Program-made: the position numbers and the translations under genes | Assembly: GCA_002457275.1 (NCBI GenBank) | Contig: NTKD01000005.1 | Location: 1 to 60,872, forward strand | Length of the DNA stretch: 60,872 nucleotides | Origin: OM182 bacterium MED-G24 | GTDB lineage: Bacteria; Pseudomonadota; Gammaproteobacteria; Pseudomonadales; Azotimanducaceae | Reading direction: 5' to 3' | Notes under the pieces: generated by a model | Database searches by the model: none | What the model saw: the letters and a program-made list of their open reading frames with translations, nothing else | Told to the model about the DNA's origin: nothing | Shown here: positions 38,057 through 50,559 of the stretch, one piece after another | Layout: every line of letters begins with the position of its first letter | Position numbering within the stretch: position 1 is the first letter of the stretch

Positions 38057-38737
38057 ATGACAACGATTATGTACCGCACTGAAAATGTTGCAGGTGTTGA
38101 TGAGGTAGGACGTGGTCCGCTTGCAGGAGCGGTCTTTGCAGCGGCGGTAGTCCTGAATCCCTTTGATCCGATTCCGGGTTTACGTGATTCAAAGGTGCTG
38201 ACAGCCAAAAAGAGAGTGGAACTGGATGAGGAGATTCGCGCCAGAGCCGTGGCGTTCTGTGTGGCTGAAGCCAGCGTTGATGAAATAGATCGCCTCAACA
38301 TTCTGTGGGCATCGATGCTTGCGATGAAACGCGCAGTCTCTGGTTTGTCGGTACCACCGGATTCTGTGCTCGTCGATGGTAACCGGGTACCTGATCTGCC
38401 GCGTCCGGCTGCCTACGTGATTGGTGGGGACGACAAGGTGACGTCGATTGCTGCAGCATCGATCATTGCGAAGGTCGCACGTGACGAGGCGATGGTTAAA
38501 CTCGATGGCCTGTACCCGGAGTACGGGTTTGCTCGCCACAAGGGTTACCCGACTTCGGAACACCTGACAGTACTGAGGCGGCTGGGGCCCACACCGGTGC
38601 ACCGGATGTCTTTTGCGCCGTGCCGTCAAGGGGACCTGTTTGCGTCCACTGAGAAAGACGCGCGCGAGCCAGATTCACAATTCGGGCCTGAACCGTCGTC
38701 TTTGGTCGACCCGGTTGGACCGGCTGTGGCAGACTAG
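38057..38737 (+). CDS. rnhB: ribonuclease HII
   Basis: RNase HII removes ribonucleotides from DNA. The 226-residue protein starts with [20 protein letters not shown] (first two acidic ligands), then [20 protein letters not shown] and [11 protein letters not shown] with the remaining acidic residues, and [10 protein letters not shown]. The tail beyond about residue 200 is an unrelated low-complexity extension. ATG 38057 is used; ATG 38069 is an alternative. It precedes dnaE by 111 bp. Confidence 0.94.
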   Translation: MTTIMYRTENVAGVDEVGRGPLAGAVFAAAVVLNPFDPIPGLRDSKVLTAKKRVELDEEIRARAVAFCVAEASVDEIDRLNILWASMLAMKRAVSGLSVPPDSVLVDGNRVPDLPRPAAYVIGGDDKVTSIAAASIIAKVARDEAMVKLDGLYPEYGFARHKGYPTSEHLTVLRRLGPTPVHRMSFAPCRQGDLFASTEKDAREPDSQFGPEPSSLVDPVGPAVAD

Positions 38738-38848
38738 GGGCGTCTTCTGGAGAATGATCTGCTGAGGTAGCTCTCTCATTGTTTGATTCCCGTTGTCTGA
38801 CCATGCCTCTAATGAATCACGGCCAACTGATTTCGAATTGGAGCTCCG

Positions 38849-41800
38849 ATGCTTCAAAGTGAACCCGCAGTGAACCCGTCCTTTGTGCATCTTCGTGTGC
38901 ACTCGGAGTTCTCCCTGAGCGACGGAATGGTCCGTATTGAGCCGTTGGCACGTGCGGTTGCAGACGCGGGCATGCCGGCGGTAGCGGTCTCGGATCGTTG
39001 TAATCTCTTTGCGCTGGTCAAATTGCAGCACGCGGCCGTAGAGCAGGGTCTCAAACCCATCGTCGCAACCGATGTCATGGTGCAGCATGGTACGGATGTC
39101 TCGGCCCTGACTCTGATCGCACGTAACGAAACGGGCTACCGGAACCTTTCGGATCTCGTCTCACGTGCATATCTTGAAGGTCAGCAGGGGGATGGCGTTC
39201 GTCTGCAGCGCGACTGGGTCAGCGAGGCATCAGAAGGCCTGATTGCGCTGTCTGGTGGAATGCATGGCGACGTGGGTAAGGCACTGCTTGCCGGGAACCG
39301 GGGGCTGGCCAGCACACTGCTGGTGCAATGGATAAGTGTGTTCCCGAACAGTTTTTATCTGGAACTGCAGAGGACTTTCAGAGCGGGTGAAGAGGACTAT
39401 CTGCACCTGGCGGTAGAGTTGGCACAGGCGACAGACTGTCCCGTCGTTGCCACCAACGACGTTGTGTTCCTGTATCGGGATGAATTTGAAGCTCATGAGG
39501 CACGTACCTGTATCCATGGCGGTCGAACCCTAGACGATCCGCGGCGAGAGCGCCGTCATAGCGAAGAACAGTACCTTAAGACACCGGAGGAAATGATCGC
39601 GCTGTTTTCGGATATCCCCGAAGCGATCGAAAACACGGTGGAAATTGCACGCCGCTGCAATGTGGATATTGATCTGGGCAACTACTACCTGCCGGACTAT
39701 CCCATCCCGAAGGGTAAGACCATTGAGGAATACCTGAGCGAGGTCTCTCGTCAGGGATTGAACATGCGACTGCAAAAACTCTCTGCCTCGAAAGATGTTG
39801 AGGACATGACTGAATTTCAGGCTGCCTACGACGAGCGCCTGGAGTACGAGCTGTCGGTCATCAACAAGATGGGCTTCCCGGGGTATTTTCTCATCGTGAT
39901 GGAGTTCATTCAGTGGGCAAAGGAAAACGGAATCCCCGTCGGGCCTGGACGTGGGTCAGGAGCCGGGTCACTGGTCGCGTACTCATTGCAGATCACCAAT
40001 ATCGACCCCCTCGAATATGACCTCCTGTTTGAGAGGTTTCTGAACCCCGAACGTGTGTCGCTGCCAGACTTCGACATTGATTTCTGCATGGACCGCCGGG
40101 ATGAAGTGATTGCACACGTGTCCGAGCGTTATGGACGGGATTCGGTTTCGCAGATCATCACCTTCGGGACCATGGCTGCAAAGGCTGTCGTGAGAGACGT
40201 TGCCAGAGTGCAGGGAAAGCCCTACGGCCTGGCTGACCGTCTTTCCAAAATGATTCCTTTTGAACCGGGAATGACGCTCACCAAGGCGCTCGAAGAGGAG
40301 CCCAGGCTCAAGGAGTTTATCTCCAGCAATGAGGATGCGGATGAAATCATGGAGATGGCTTTCAAACTGGAAGGCCTGACCCGAAACGTTGGCAAACATG
40401 CCGGTGGCGTCGTCATTGCGCCGACACAGATCACGGACTATAGCCCTGTTTACTGTGATGAAACCGGCGGCAACCTGATGACCCAGCTCAACATGATCGA
40501 TGTCGAGCAAGTCGGTCTGGTGAAGTTTGACTTTCTTGGTCTGCGGACATTGACCATCATCGATAATGCGGTGAAAGCAATCTTTGAACGCCATGGGGTC
40601 GATATCGATATCGATGCCATTCCCCTGCAAGATCCGCTGATTTACGACGATCTGTGCAAAGCGAAAACCACCGCCGTTTTCCAGTTGGAATCCCGGGGTA
40701 TGAAAGACCTGATGAAGAAGGTCAAACCGAATCGTTTTGCCGACATCGTGGCGCTGGTTGCATTGTTCCGACCGGGCCCCATGCAACTTGCTGACAGCTT
40801 TATCAATCGAAAGCATGGTGTCGAGGAAGTCGACTACCTGCACCCTGACCTGAAACCTGTCCTGGAAGAGACCTACGGTGTAATGTTGTACCAGGAACAG
40901 GTCATGAAGATTGCGCAGATTCTGGCCGGATACTCTCTCGCGGCGGCCGACATCCTGCGAAAGGCGATGGGTAAGAAAAAGCAGGAGGAAATGGACAAGC
41001 AGCGCGAGACGTTCGTGAACGGGGCGGTTGGCAGGGGTGTCGATGGTGCTCAGGCGAATCACATTTTCGACCTGATGGCGAAGTTTGCGGGTTATGGCTT
41101 CAACAAACCCCACTCAGTGGCGTATGCATTGGTGGCCTATCAGACCGCCTGGCTGAAACACTATTACCCGGCTGAATTCATGGCGGCCGTGATGTCCGCA
41201 GACATGCACACCACCGACAAGGTCGTGACGAATATCGAGGAATGCCGTCGCGAGTTGGATATTGAGGTCGCGGCCCCTGATATCAACAGTGGCGAATATC
41301 GGTTCTATGCCTCGGCGAATGATCGGATCGTTTACGGTCTGGGCGCCATCAAGGGGCTCGGAGAGGGTGCCATTGAAGCGCTGGTCGAGAGCCGTGAGCA
41401 GGACGGCAGATTCAGTACGTTGTTCGATCTGTGTCAGCGCGTGGACGGCCGAAAGATCAACAAGCGCTCGCTCGATGCGTTGACTGACTGCGGTGCATTA
41501 GATGGACTGGTGCCTTCCAAAACTCAAAAGAAGACTCAAAAAGAGGCACAAACAGAAACTCAAACTGGGGCCCAGAGTGCTGCGGATTCTCCCGATCAGG
41601 TACCCAATGAACTGGTTCGTCCGTTGCTGCATGCCAATCGTGACGATGCGATCCGAATGGCAGAACAGAAATTGCAGAACGAGCTATCGGGTACGGATGA
41701 CCTGTTCGGCGAGGTGTCTCTGGAAGAGGAGTCTGGCGCGGATCGTTATCACTACCTGGAGCGGATCAAACCTTTCTCGCTCAAGGATCGTATCCATCGT

Positions 41801-42424
41801 GAAAAGGATGTCCTGGGCTTGTTCCTGACCGCACACCCGATGGATCCGTACGCAGCTGAGGTCCGTCATCTCGTCAACACACGGATCATCGATTTACGGG
41901 CAGGCCGGGAAGCGCAGACGGTTGCAGGCTGTATTGTCGGCCTACGGACGATGAAGAGCCGGCGGGGCGAATCCATGGCGTTTCTCACCCTGGACGACAA
42001 GAGCGGCCGGGTCGAGGTTTCTGTCTTTTCTGATCTTTACGACCAGAATTACACCAAGCTGCAGAAGGATGAAATCATCCTTGTGCGTGGGACTACCTCC
42101 GAAGATGCTTTTTCCGGCGGACAGAAGTTGAGGGCGACCGAAGTGTTCAGCCTCGCAGAAGCCCGAAGTCGATCGATCCGACAGATTCGACTGAACCTCA
42201 CCAGCCATCAGCTGCCACAGGATTTCACGCGTCAGCTCGCGGAATTGCTCGGTCCTTACAAGGGGACCATTGGGGCGGGTTGTCCGGTCACCATCGCCTA
42301 TGAGTGCACCGATGCCATTGCCGAGGTCAGTCTGGGCGACGACTGGCGCGTTCGACCGGAAGATGAACTGCTTCAGGACTTGCGAGACCTGTTCGGACCG
42401 GAACGGGCACAGTTCGTCTATTGA
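38849..42424 (+). CDS. dnaE: DNA polymerase III alpha subunit
   Basis: DnaE is the replicative polymerase. The 1191-residue protein has an N-terminal PHP domain (FVHLRVHSEFSLSDG), catalytic aspartates in PDFDIDFCMDRRDEVI and near VGLVKFDFLGLRTL, thumb/fingers motifs (GPGRGSGAGSLVAY, RPGPMQL, KFAGYGFNKPHSVAYAL), a helix-hairpin-helix and a C-terminal OB domain with VAGCIVGLRTMKSRRGE. A Lys/Thr/Gln/Glu-rich segment around residues 890-915 is inserted between the HhH region and the OB domain and is not part of the usual family. The accA gene that follows in many relatives is absent; tilS follows after 6 bp. Confidence 0.96.
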   Translation: MLQSEPAVNPSFVHLRVHSEFSLSDGMVRIEPLARAVADAGMPAVAVSDRCNLFALVKLQHAAVEQGLKPIVATDVMVQHGTDVSALTLIARNETGYRNLSDLVSRAYLEGQQGDGVRLQRDWVSEASEGLIALSGGMHGDVGKALLAGNRGLASTLLVQWISVFPNSFYLELQRTFRAGEEDYLHLAVELAQATDCPVVATNDVVFLYRDEFEAHEARTCIHGGRTLDDPRRERRHSEEQYLKTPEEMIALFSDIPEAIENTVEIARRCNVDIDLGNYYLPDYPIPKGKTIEEYLSEVSRQGLNMRLQKLSASKDVEDMTEFQAAYDERLEYELSVINKMGFPGYFLIVMEFIQWAKENGIPVGPGRGSGAGSLVAYSLQITNIDPLEYDLLFERFLNPERVSLPDFDIDFCMDRRDEVIAHVSERYGRDSVSQIITFGTMAAKAVVRDVARVQGKPYGLADRLSKMIPFEPGMTLTKALEEEPRLKEFISSNEDADEIMEMAFKLEGLTRNVGKHAGGVVIAPTQITDYSPVYCDETGGNLMTQLNMIDVEQVGLVKFDFLGLRTLTIIDNAVKAIFERHGVDIDIDAIPLQDPLIYDDLCKAKTTAVFQLESRGMKDLMKKVKPNRFADIVALVALFRPGPMQLADSFINRKHGVEEVDYLHPDLKPVLEETYGVMLYQEQVMKIAQILAGYSLAAADILRKAMGKKKQEEMDKQRETFVNGAVGRGVDGAQANHIFDLMAKFAGYGFNKPHSVAYALVAYQTAWLKHYYPAEFMAAVMSADMHTTDKVVTNIEECRRELDIEVAAPDINSGEYRFYASANDRIVYGLGAIKGLGEGAIEALVESREQDGRFSTLFDLCQRVDGRKINKRSLDALTDCGALDGLVPSKTQKKTQKEAQTETQTGAQSAADSPDQVPNELVRPLLHANRDDAIRMAEQKLQNELSGTDDLFGEVSLEEESGADRYHYLERIKPFSLKDRIHREKDVLGLFLTAHPMDPYAAEVRHLVNTRIIDLRAGREAQTVAGCIVGLRTMKSRRGESMAFLTLDDKSGRVEVSVFSDLYDQNYTKLQKDEIILVRGTTSEDAFSGGQKLRATEVFSLAEARSRSIRQIRLNLTSHQLPQDFTRQLAELLGPYKGTIGAGCPVTIAYECTDAIAEVSLGDDWRVRPEDELLQDLRDLFGPERAQFVY

Positions 42425-42430
42425 TGAACC

Positions 42431-43792
42431 ATGGCTGATTCCGACTCTCGCGGCGTGCTGCCCACGACCAGCGTACAGAGGTTACGGGCACATCTCGGCA
42501 GGCTGGTCATCGGATTGTCGGGGGGAATGGATTCTGTGGTCCTGCTGGACGCGGTGCAATCGCTGACGCTTTCTCAACTACAGCCTCAACTGCACGCGGT
42601 GCATGTAAACCACCATCTGCAACCGGTTGCCGGTGAATTCGAACAGGTGTGCAGGGATGTCACACAACGACTGGGTGTCCAGCTCACGGTGTTGAACGTC
42701 TCGGTCCCCGAAGGGGGTAGTCTGGAGGAGTCGGCCCGCCGGGCTCGATACGAGGCGTTCGCAACCTTCATGGAGGAGGATGACCTGCTGCTTCTCGCCC
42801 ATCATCGTGAGGACCAGGTGGAGACGCTCCTACTGTCGATCCTTCGAGGGCAGCATCCTACCGGAGGCATGCCACATGATCGTCCATTACAGGTTGGACA
42901 ACTGTTTCGTCCATTACTGCCTGTGGCGCATTCTGTCCTGTTCGATTATGCGATCGAACGGGAACTGAGGTGGGTCGACGATCCGAGCAATGATGATACG
43001 AGCCTTGATCGGAACTACATCCGTCACAACATCCTGCCGAATCTGGCCAACCGTTTTGAGAACGCAATCGCCAGAATGTTTGCGGTCACGGAGCGTCTGG
43101 CGCAGCGTGAACGACTGTTGCGCAGTTATGCGTCCCGTGATCTTGAAACCGTGCGTGTCGCACAGGGATACCTTGATATCGAAGCGTTGCTGGGGGTTCC
43201 AGAGATTCACCGCGGCGAAGTCATTCGGAGCTACCTCGATGCCCTCGGCCTGCCCCAGCCAGGAGAGCGGGTATTGAGTGAGGTCCTTCGTGTGTTATCT
43301 GCGAGACCTGATGCTGAACCTGAGATCCGTTGGCAGAACGTGGTCTGCCGCCGGTATCGAGGGAATCTGATGATGACCAGTCCTGACCCTGGACCAATAG
43401 AGGCGGTCTCCTGGGTTTCAGGAGAACCGATGCCGCGCGAGATCAGCGTCCTGAACGATGACGACTCCCTGACGGGGAAGGCCGATTTTCTCGTTGGGCG
43501 GGAGCGGGCCCAGGACGGGCATGGCTTGCGCGATGGTCTTGCGGGTGAGTTTCGGAGTCGAAGGCCTGGGGACAGGTTTGCGGATGGCAGAAGGCTGAAG
43601 GATGTATTTGTTGAGGTGGGTGTTCCGCACTGGGTACGGGGCTTTGTCCCGTTGTTCTGTGCCGATGCCGGTATCCTCGCCATACCCGCGCTGCCGGCCT
43701 ACGGAACCCCAATGGTGGTTGCGCGAGGTGCCGAGGTGGATTCCGGTGGCCAACTCAGGGTCAGTTGGCCAGGACAGCCATATTCAGATTGA
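42431..43792 (+). CDS. tilS: tRNA(Ile)-lysidine synthetase
   Basis: TilS converts C34 of the AUA-reading tRNA(Ile) to lysidine. The 453-residue protein has the ATP-binding PP-loop LSGGMDSVVLLD near the N-terminus, the HVNHHL motif, HHREDQVETLLLSILRG and the NDDTSLDRNYIRH segment, plus the C-terminal substrate-binding domain with RRPGDRFADGRRLKDVF. It starts 6 bp after dnaE, where accA would normally intervene. Confidence 0.94.
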   Translation: MADSDSRGVLPTTSVQRLRAHLGRLVIGLSGGMDSVVLLDAVQSLTLSQLQPQLHAVHVNHHLQPVAGEFEQVCRDVTQRLGVQLTVLNVSVPEGGSLEESARRARYEAFATFMEEDDLLLLAHHREDQVETLLLSILRGQHPTGGMPHDRPLQVGQLFRPLLPVAHSVLFDYAIERELRWVDDPSNDDTSLDRNYIRHNILPNLANRFENAIARMFAVTERLAQRERLLRSYASRDLETVRVAQGYLDIEALLGVPEIHRGEVIRSYLDALGLPQPGERVLSEVLRVLSARPDAEPEIRWQNVVCRRYRGNLMMTSPDPGPIEAVSWVSGEPMPREISVLNDDDSLTGKADFLVGRERAQDGHGLRDGLAGEFRSRRPGDRFADGRRLKDVFVEVGVPHWVRGFVPLFCADAGILAIPALPAYGTPMVVARGAEVDSGGQLRVSWPGQPYSD

Positions 43793-43817
43793 GGCACAGG
43801 GGGACTGGTGGTAAATT
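43789..43817 (+). promoter_or_regulatory. candidate pyrG promoter
   Basis: TTGAGG (43789-43794, four of six) is separated by exactly 17 bp from TAAATT (43812-43817, four of six). The promoter overlaps the tilS stop and predicts a start at about 43823-43826, inside a CCCA run that opens the leader hairpin. Confidence 0.5.
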
Positions 43818-43821
43818 AGAA

Positions 43822-43878
43822 TCCCATCTTGGTTGAGTCGCTTACCTCTTCTTCAGCTCAACCGCCACAGAGATGGGA
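43822..43878 (+). promoter_or_regulatory. two-stem leader hairpin overlapping the pyrG ribosome-binding region
   Basis: TCCCATCT (43822-43829) pairs with AGATGGGA (43871-43878), 8 bp, and GGTTGAG (43831-43837) pairs with CTCAACC (43857-43863), 7 bp. The loop is 19 nt, with 1 nt and 7 nt unpaired on the two sides. The 3' arm contains the purine-rich ribosome-binding region 6 nt before the pyrG ATG. The 5' arm coincides with the predicted transcript start. No U-run follows, so it is not an intrinsic terminator. See findings. Confidence 0.6.
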
Positions 43879-43883
43879 CCTGA

Positions 43884-45509
<1,626 letters not shown>

Positions 45510-45511
45510 GT

Positions 45512-46336
45512 TTGCGACTCTGTGACTTTTCTGTGGGCGAAGGTGCGCCCTTTTTCCTTATTGCAGGGACCTGTGTGGTTGAGTCGCTTCAAATGGCGAT
45601 CGATACGGCAGGACAGCTGAAGGAGGTCTGCGACGACCTTTCAATCCCGCTGATTTATAAGTCTTCCTTCGACAAGGCGAATCGATCCTCCGGTGCCAGT
45701 TTTCGGGGACCGGGCATGGAAGAGGGCCTTTCGGTGCTGGCGGAGGTGAAGTCTCAGGTTTCATTGCCTGTATTGACCGACGTTCATGAAGATACGCCGA
45801 TTGATGAAGTCGCGGCGGTTGTTGATGTGTTACAGACACCGGCGTTCCTCTGTCGTCAGACCGATTATATTCAACGAGTGGCGTCGGCAGGTCGGCCGGT
45901 GAATCTTAAAAAAGGACAGTTTCTGGCGCCCTGGGATATGCAGCATGTCTATCAGAAAGCGCGAGATACCGGTAACGAGCAGCTCATGGTCTGCGAGCGG
46001 GGCGTGAGCTTCGGTTACAACAACCTGGTCTCGGACATGCGATCGCTTGTTGAGATGTCGAACATTGGTTGCCCTGTCGTCTATGACGCCACCCATAGTG
46101 CGCAGTTACCGGGTGGGCAGGGCGCGAGTTCCGGTGGTCAGCGCGATATGATTCCTGCGCTCGCGCGAGCGGCGACGGCCGTCGGTATCGACGGACTGTT
46201 CATGGAAACACACCCGAATCCCGATGAGGCCCTGAGTGACGGTCCAAACTCCTGGCCGTTGGCGCAGATGCGCGACTTGCTGACGCAGCTGGTGCAGATG
46301 GATCGAATTGTCAAAACTGAAATGAGCCCCGCTTGA
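45512..46336 (+). CDS. kdsA: KDO-8-phosphate synthase, predicted metal-dependent class
   Basis: KdsA condenses phosphoenolpyruvate with arabinose-5-phosphate to make KDO-8-P for lipopolysaccharide. The 274-residue protein has [13 protein letters not shown]; Cys at this place marks the metal-dependent class, whereas E. coli and Pseudomonas have Asn (GGMNVLES). [33 protein letters not shown] and [16 protein letters not shown] are also visible, including candidate metal ligands His, Glu and Asp. TTG 45512 follows GGGAGG at good spacing; longer starts would run through pyrG without family character. Confidence 0.93.
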   Translation: MRLCDFSVGEGAPFFLIAGTCVVESLQMAIDTAGQLKEVCDDLSIPLIYKSSFDKANRSSGASFRGPGMEEGLSVLAEVKSQVSLPVLTDVHEDTPIDEVAAVVDVLQTPAFLCRQTDYIQRVASAGRPVNLKKGQFLAPWDMQHVYQKARDTGNEQLMVCERGVSFGYNNLVSDMRSLVEMSNIGCPVVYDATHSAQLPGGQGASSGGQRDMIPALARAATAVGIDGLFMETHPNPDEALSDGPNSWPLAQMRDLLTQLVQMDRIVKTEMSPA

Positions 46337-46347
46337 GGGAAGGATAG

Positions 46348-47913
<1,566 letters not shown>

Positions 47914-47921
<8 letters not shown>

Positions 47922-48948
47922 AGCCATGAGTAGCCCCCAGCATGACGCGATCGTTGCCGACGGTGACGTGACTGACCTGGACTTTTCAGATACCTCCAAC
48001 TCTTCTCATCTGGCGTGGGCTTACGCGATTGGACGCCCTTCGTGTAGTGGCATTATCCGGCAATTTCATGATGACTTTGTGGTCAGCGAAATACTCGGTT
48101 TTGAACCTGGCGGTGTGGGGGAGCACGTGTATCTTGAGGTCGAGAAGTGTGGCGTCAACACCAGTTGGCTGGCGACGCAGTTTGCCAGATTCTGTGGTGT
48201 TCGTACTCGGGACATCGGCTATGCGGGGCGGAAGGATCGCCACGCAAGAACCCGGCAGTGGTTCAGTTGCTGGCTGCCCGGTCGAAAGGACCCCGATTGG
48301 AGTGCTCTGGCGATTGATGGTGCAACGATCCTTCGGAGTATTCGACACACCCACAAGCTCAAGCGGGGACGACATGAAGGCAACGCTTTCGAAGTCTTGG
48401 TGAGGGAGGTTCCGACATCTGGGCTGACCGAATGTATGGCGCGACTCAGCAGGTTGAGTGAAGAGGGCTTCCCGAACTACTTTGGTGAACAACGTTTCGG
48501 GCGATCTCTCGGCAATCTGCAACGTGCGAAAATCCTGCTGCAGGTAGATTCCGGCAATACCGCCACCAATACCCGTGATATCGGAAGGGAAGACAGGGGG
48601 CTTGCGATCTCTGCGGCGCGGGCGTTGATGTTCAATCGTGCGGTGTCTGAAATGGTGAATCGTGCGTGGCATGAGATTGGTGCGGGTGAGGAAGCTTGGT
48701 TACCTGGTAGCTATCGGTACGAAGACAATCCTTCAGCGAACCAGTTTGGATTGATACCCGCGTGGTTCAACGGTCTGAAGATGCTCGGCGTGAAAGCGAT
48801 GCGTCGCCCGGTAAAGATGATACCTCGCCGACTGAGCTGGGACGTCACGGATGGTGGCATCAAACTGAGTTTTGAACTTCCGCGTGGCAGCTATGCAACA
48901 TCGTTGCTGCGAGAACTCTTTGACTACCGCGTGGCGGTTGCATCATGA
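47914..48948 (+). CDS. truD: tRNA pseudouridine(13) synthase TruD
   Basis: TruD converts U13 of tRNA(Glu) to pseudouridine. The 344-residue protein has RQFHDDFVVSEILGFEPGG, the catalytic motif GYAGRKDRHARTRQWFS with the nucleophilic Asp, RHEGNAFEVLVR, and NYFGEQRFGRSLGNLQRA. ATG 47914 overlaps the ftsB end by 8 bp; ATG 47926 is an alternative. Compared with Pseudomonas, ispD-ispF upstream and surE downstream are missing. Confidence 0.93.
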
Positions 48949-49610
48949 ACAGCCGCGCCGACATTCAGGGTGTAGGCATGACTTCCGCGCGCACGCGGGC
49001 GCGGCTGATCGCGCGTCTGCGAAGCCAGGGAATTACTGATGAGACTGTTCTCGAGGTGATGCAGGCCGTCCCACGACACCTGTTCGTGGATGAAGCGCTC
49101 TCACATCGAGCCTACGAGGACAGCGCGCTGCCCATTGGCTTCAACCAGACAATCTCACAACCCTACACTGTCGCGCGCATGACCGAATTGCTCCTGGAGG
49201 ATAATCGACCATCACGGGTACTGGAGATCGGAACCGGTTGTGGATACCAGGCGGCGGTGCTGTCTGCACTGGTTGATCAGGTGTTTACGATTGAACGAAT
49301 TTCTGGGTTAGCCGACAACGCACGTCGAACATTCTCGGATCTTGGTGTGACGAATGTAATCCAACGACATAACGATGGTGCCAACGGGTGGTCTGAACGA
49401 GGCCCGTTTGATGGCATGCTGATTACTGCATCACCGCATCAGGTTCCACCCGCGCTGTTTGCGCAGCTGAACGAAGGCGGGCGAATGATACTGCCGCTCG
49501 AAACCGATGATGGACAGTACCTGACTCGTGTCACGCGCTTACAGGGCGAAATGTCGGTGGACACGATCGAACCGGCGAAGTTTGTACCTTTACTGGGAGG
49601 TTCAGGATGA
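48945..49610 (+). CDS. pcm: protein-L-isoaspartate O-methyltransferase
   Basis: Pcm repairs isoaspartyl damage in ageing proteins using SAM. The 221-residue protein shows VPRHLFVDEALSHRAYEDSA with the substrate region, ISQPYTVARMTELL, and the SAM site VLEIGTGCGYQAAVLSAL, followed by RFDGMLITA-type motif FDGMLITASPHQVPPAL. ATG 48945 overlaps truD by 4 bp; an internal ATG at 48978 would also keep the core. surE, normally between truD and pcm, is absent. Confidence 0.94.
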   Translation: MNSRADIQGVGMTSARTRARLIARLRSQGITDETVLEVMQAVPRHLFVDEALSHRAYEDSALPIGFNQTISQPYTVARMTELLLEDNRPSRVLEIGTGCGYQAAVLSALVDQVFTIERISGLADNARRTFSDLGVTNVIQRHNDGANGWSERGPFDGMLITASPHQVPPALFAQLNEGGRMILPLETDDGQYLTRVTRLQGEMSVDTIEPAKFVPLLGGSG

Positions 49611-50548
49611 CCTCCCTGATCCGAACCGCGCTGCTCGGTATGTGTATGGGTGTGGCGGAAGTGGTGCCCGGGGTTAGCGGCGGTACGATCGCATTCATCG
49701 GTGGGATCTATGAACGGCTTATCAACGCGATACGGCAATTCACGCCGATGTTACTGGTGGACCTTCGTCGAGAGCGATTGGCCACTGTCTGGCAGAGAGT
49801 CGATGGTACTTTTCTGGTGCTGCTTTTTAGTGGGATGCTGCTGGCCATTGTGCTGTTTGCGAGTCTGATCGGCTACCTGATGACAAACGAGCCGGTTGCG
49901 CTGTGGAGTTTTTTCCTCGGATTGGTCTTTGCATCTGTGTGGATCGTACCCAGACGGGTCGAGCGATTTCGGCTCGAATTGCTGGCTCCCCTGATTCTGG
50001 GTTCTCTGGCTGGGGTGTATCTGACGTCGTTCTCTCAGGTGGATCTTCCACACACGCTACCCTACGTGTTCATGGGTGGGGCGGTGGCGGTATGCGCCTG
50101 GATTTTGCCCGGTTTGTCTGGCAGCTTCTTACTTCTGATCCTCGGTCTCTACGCCTATGTCATCGACGCGATTCGCCAGTTTGACCTGGTGGTGCTTGCA
50201 ACACTGGCGGCAGGGTGCGCGCTGGGTCTCATGGTGTTCTCCCAGTTCCTCTCCTGGCTCTTCAGTCGATTCAGGGATGAGACGCTCATGGTACTGACCG
50301 GATTCATGCTTGGCTCCCTGGGAAAACTGTGGCCATGGAAGGTGACCGTGACGTACCGTATTCGTTCCGATGGATCCCAGATGCCGTTGGCCCAGGAGTC
50401 TGTATTACCTGCTGAGTACGAGTTGGCGACAGGTCTTGATCCGCAGTTGTTGCTGGCCATTGCCAGTGTAGCGGCAGGTGTCGTGCTGGTAGCGCTGTTA
50501 CAACGTTTCGGTAGGCAATCGGATGGCGCCACCGACACCTCGACCTGA
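49607..50548 (+). CDS. DUF368 membrane protein, likely undecaprenyl-phosphate translocase
   Basis: The 313-residue integral membrane protein begins TALLGMCMGVAEVVPGVSGG TIAFI-like, the DUF368 signature, repeated in inverted form later as GGAVAVCAWILPGLSGSFLL. It has about eight or nine transmembrane segments. DUF368 members (PopT) have been shown in other bacteria to return undecaprenyl phosphate across the inner membrane for peptidoglycan and O-antigen assembly. It overlaps pcm by 4 bp and is followed by the cell-wall hydrolase activator nlpD, which fits envelope work. Substrate assignment here is by family only. Confidence 0.85.
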   Translation: MTSLIRTALLGMCMGVAEVVPGVSGGTIAFIGGIYERLINAIRQFTPMLLVDLRRERLATVWQRVDGTFLVLLFSGMLLAIVLFASLIGYLMTNEPVALWSFFLGLVFASVWIVPRRVERFRLELLAPLILGSLAGVYLTSFSQVDLPHTLPYVFMGGAVAVCAWILPGLSGSFLLLILGLYAYVIDAIRQFDLVVLATLAAGCALGLMVFSQFLSWLFSRFRDETLMVLTGFMLGSLGKLWPWKVTVTYRIRSDGSQMPLAQESVLPAEYELATGLDPQLLLAIASVAAGVVLVALLQRFGRQSDGATDTST

Positions 50549-50559
50549 TTGCACCACCC

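Noticed and set aside
39983-41113. 376-codon open frame on the minus strand inside dnaE
   Set aside because: It lies entirely antisense to a conserved polymerase gene, has no family motifs, and is explained by codon bias of dnaE.
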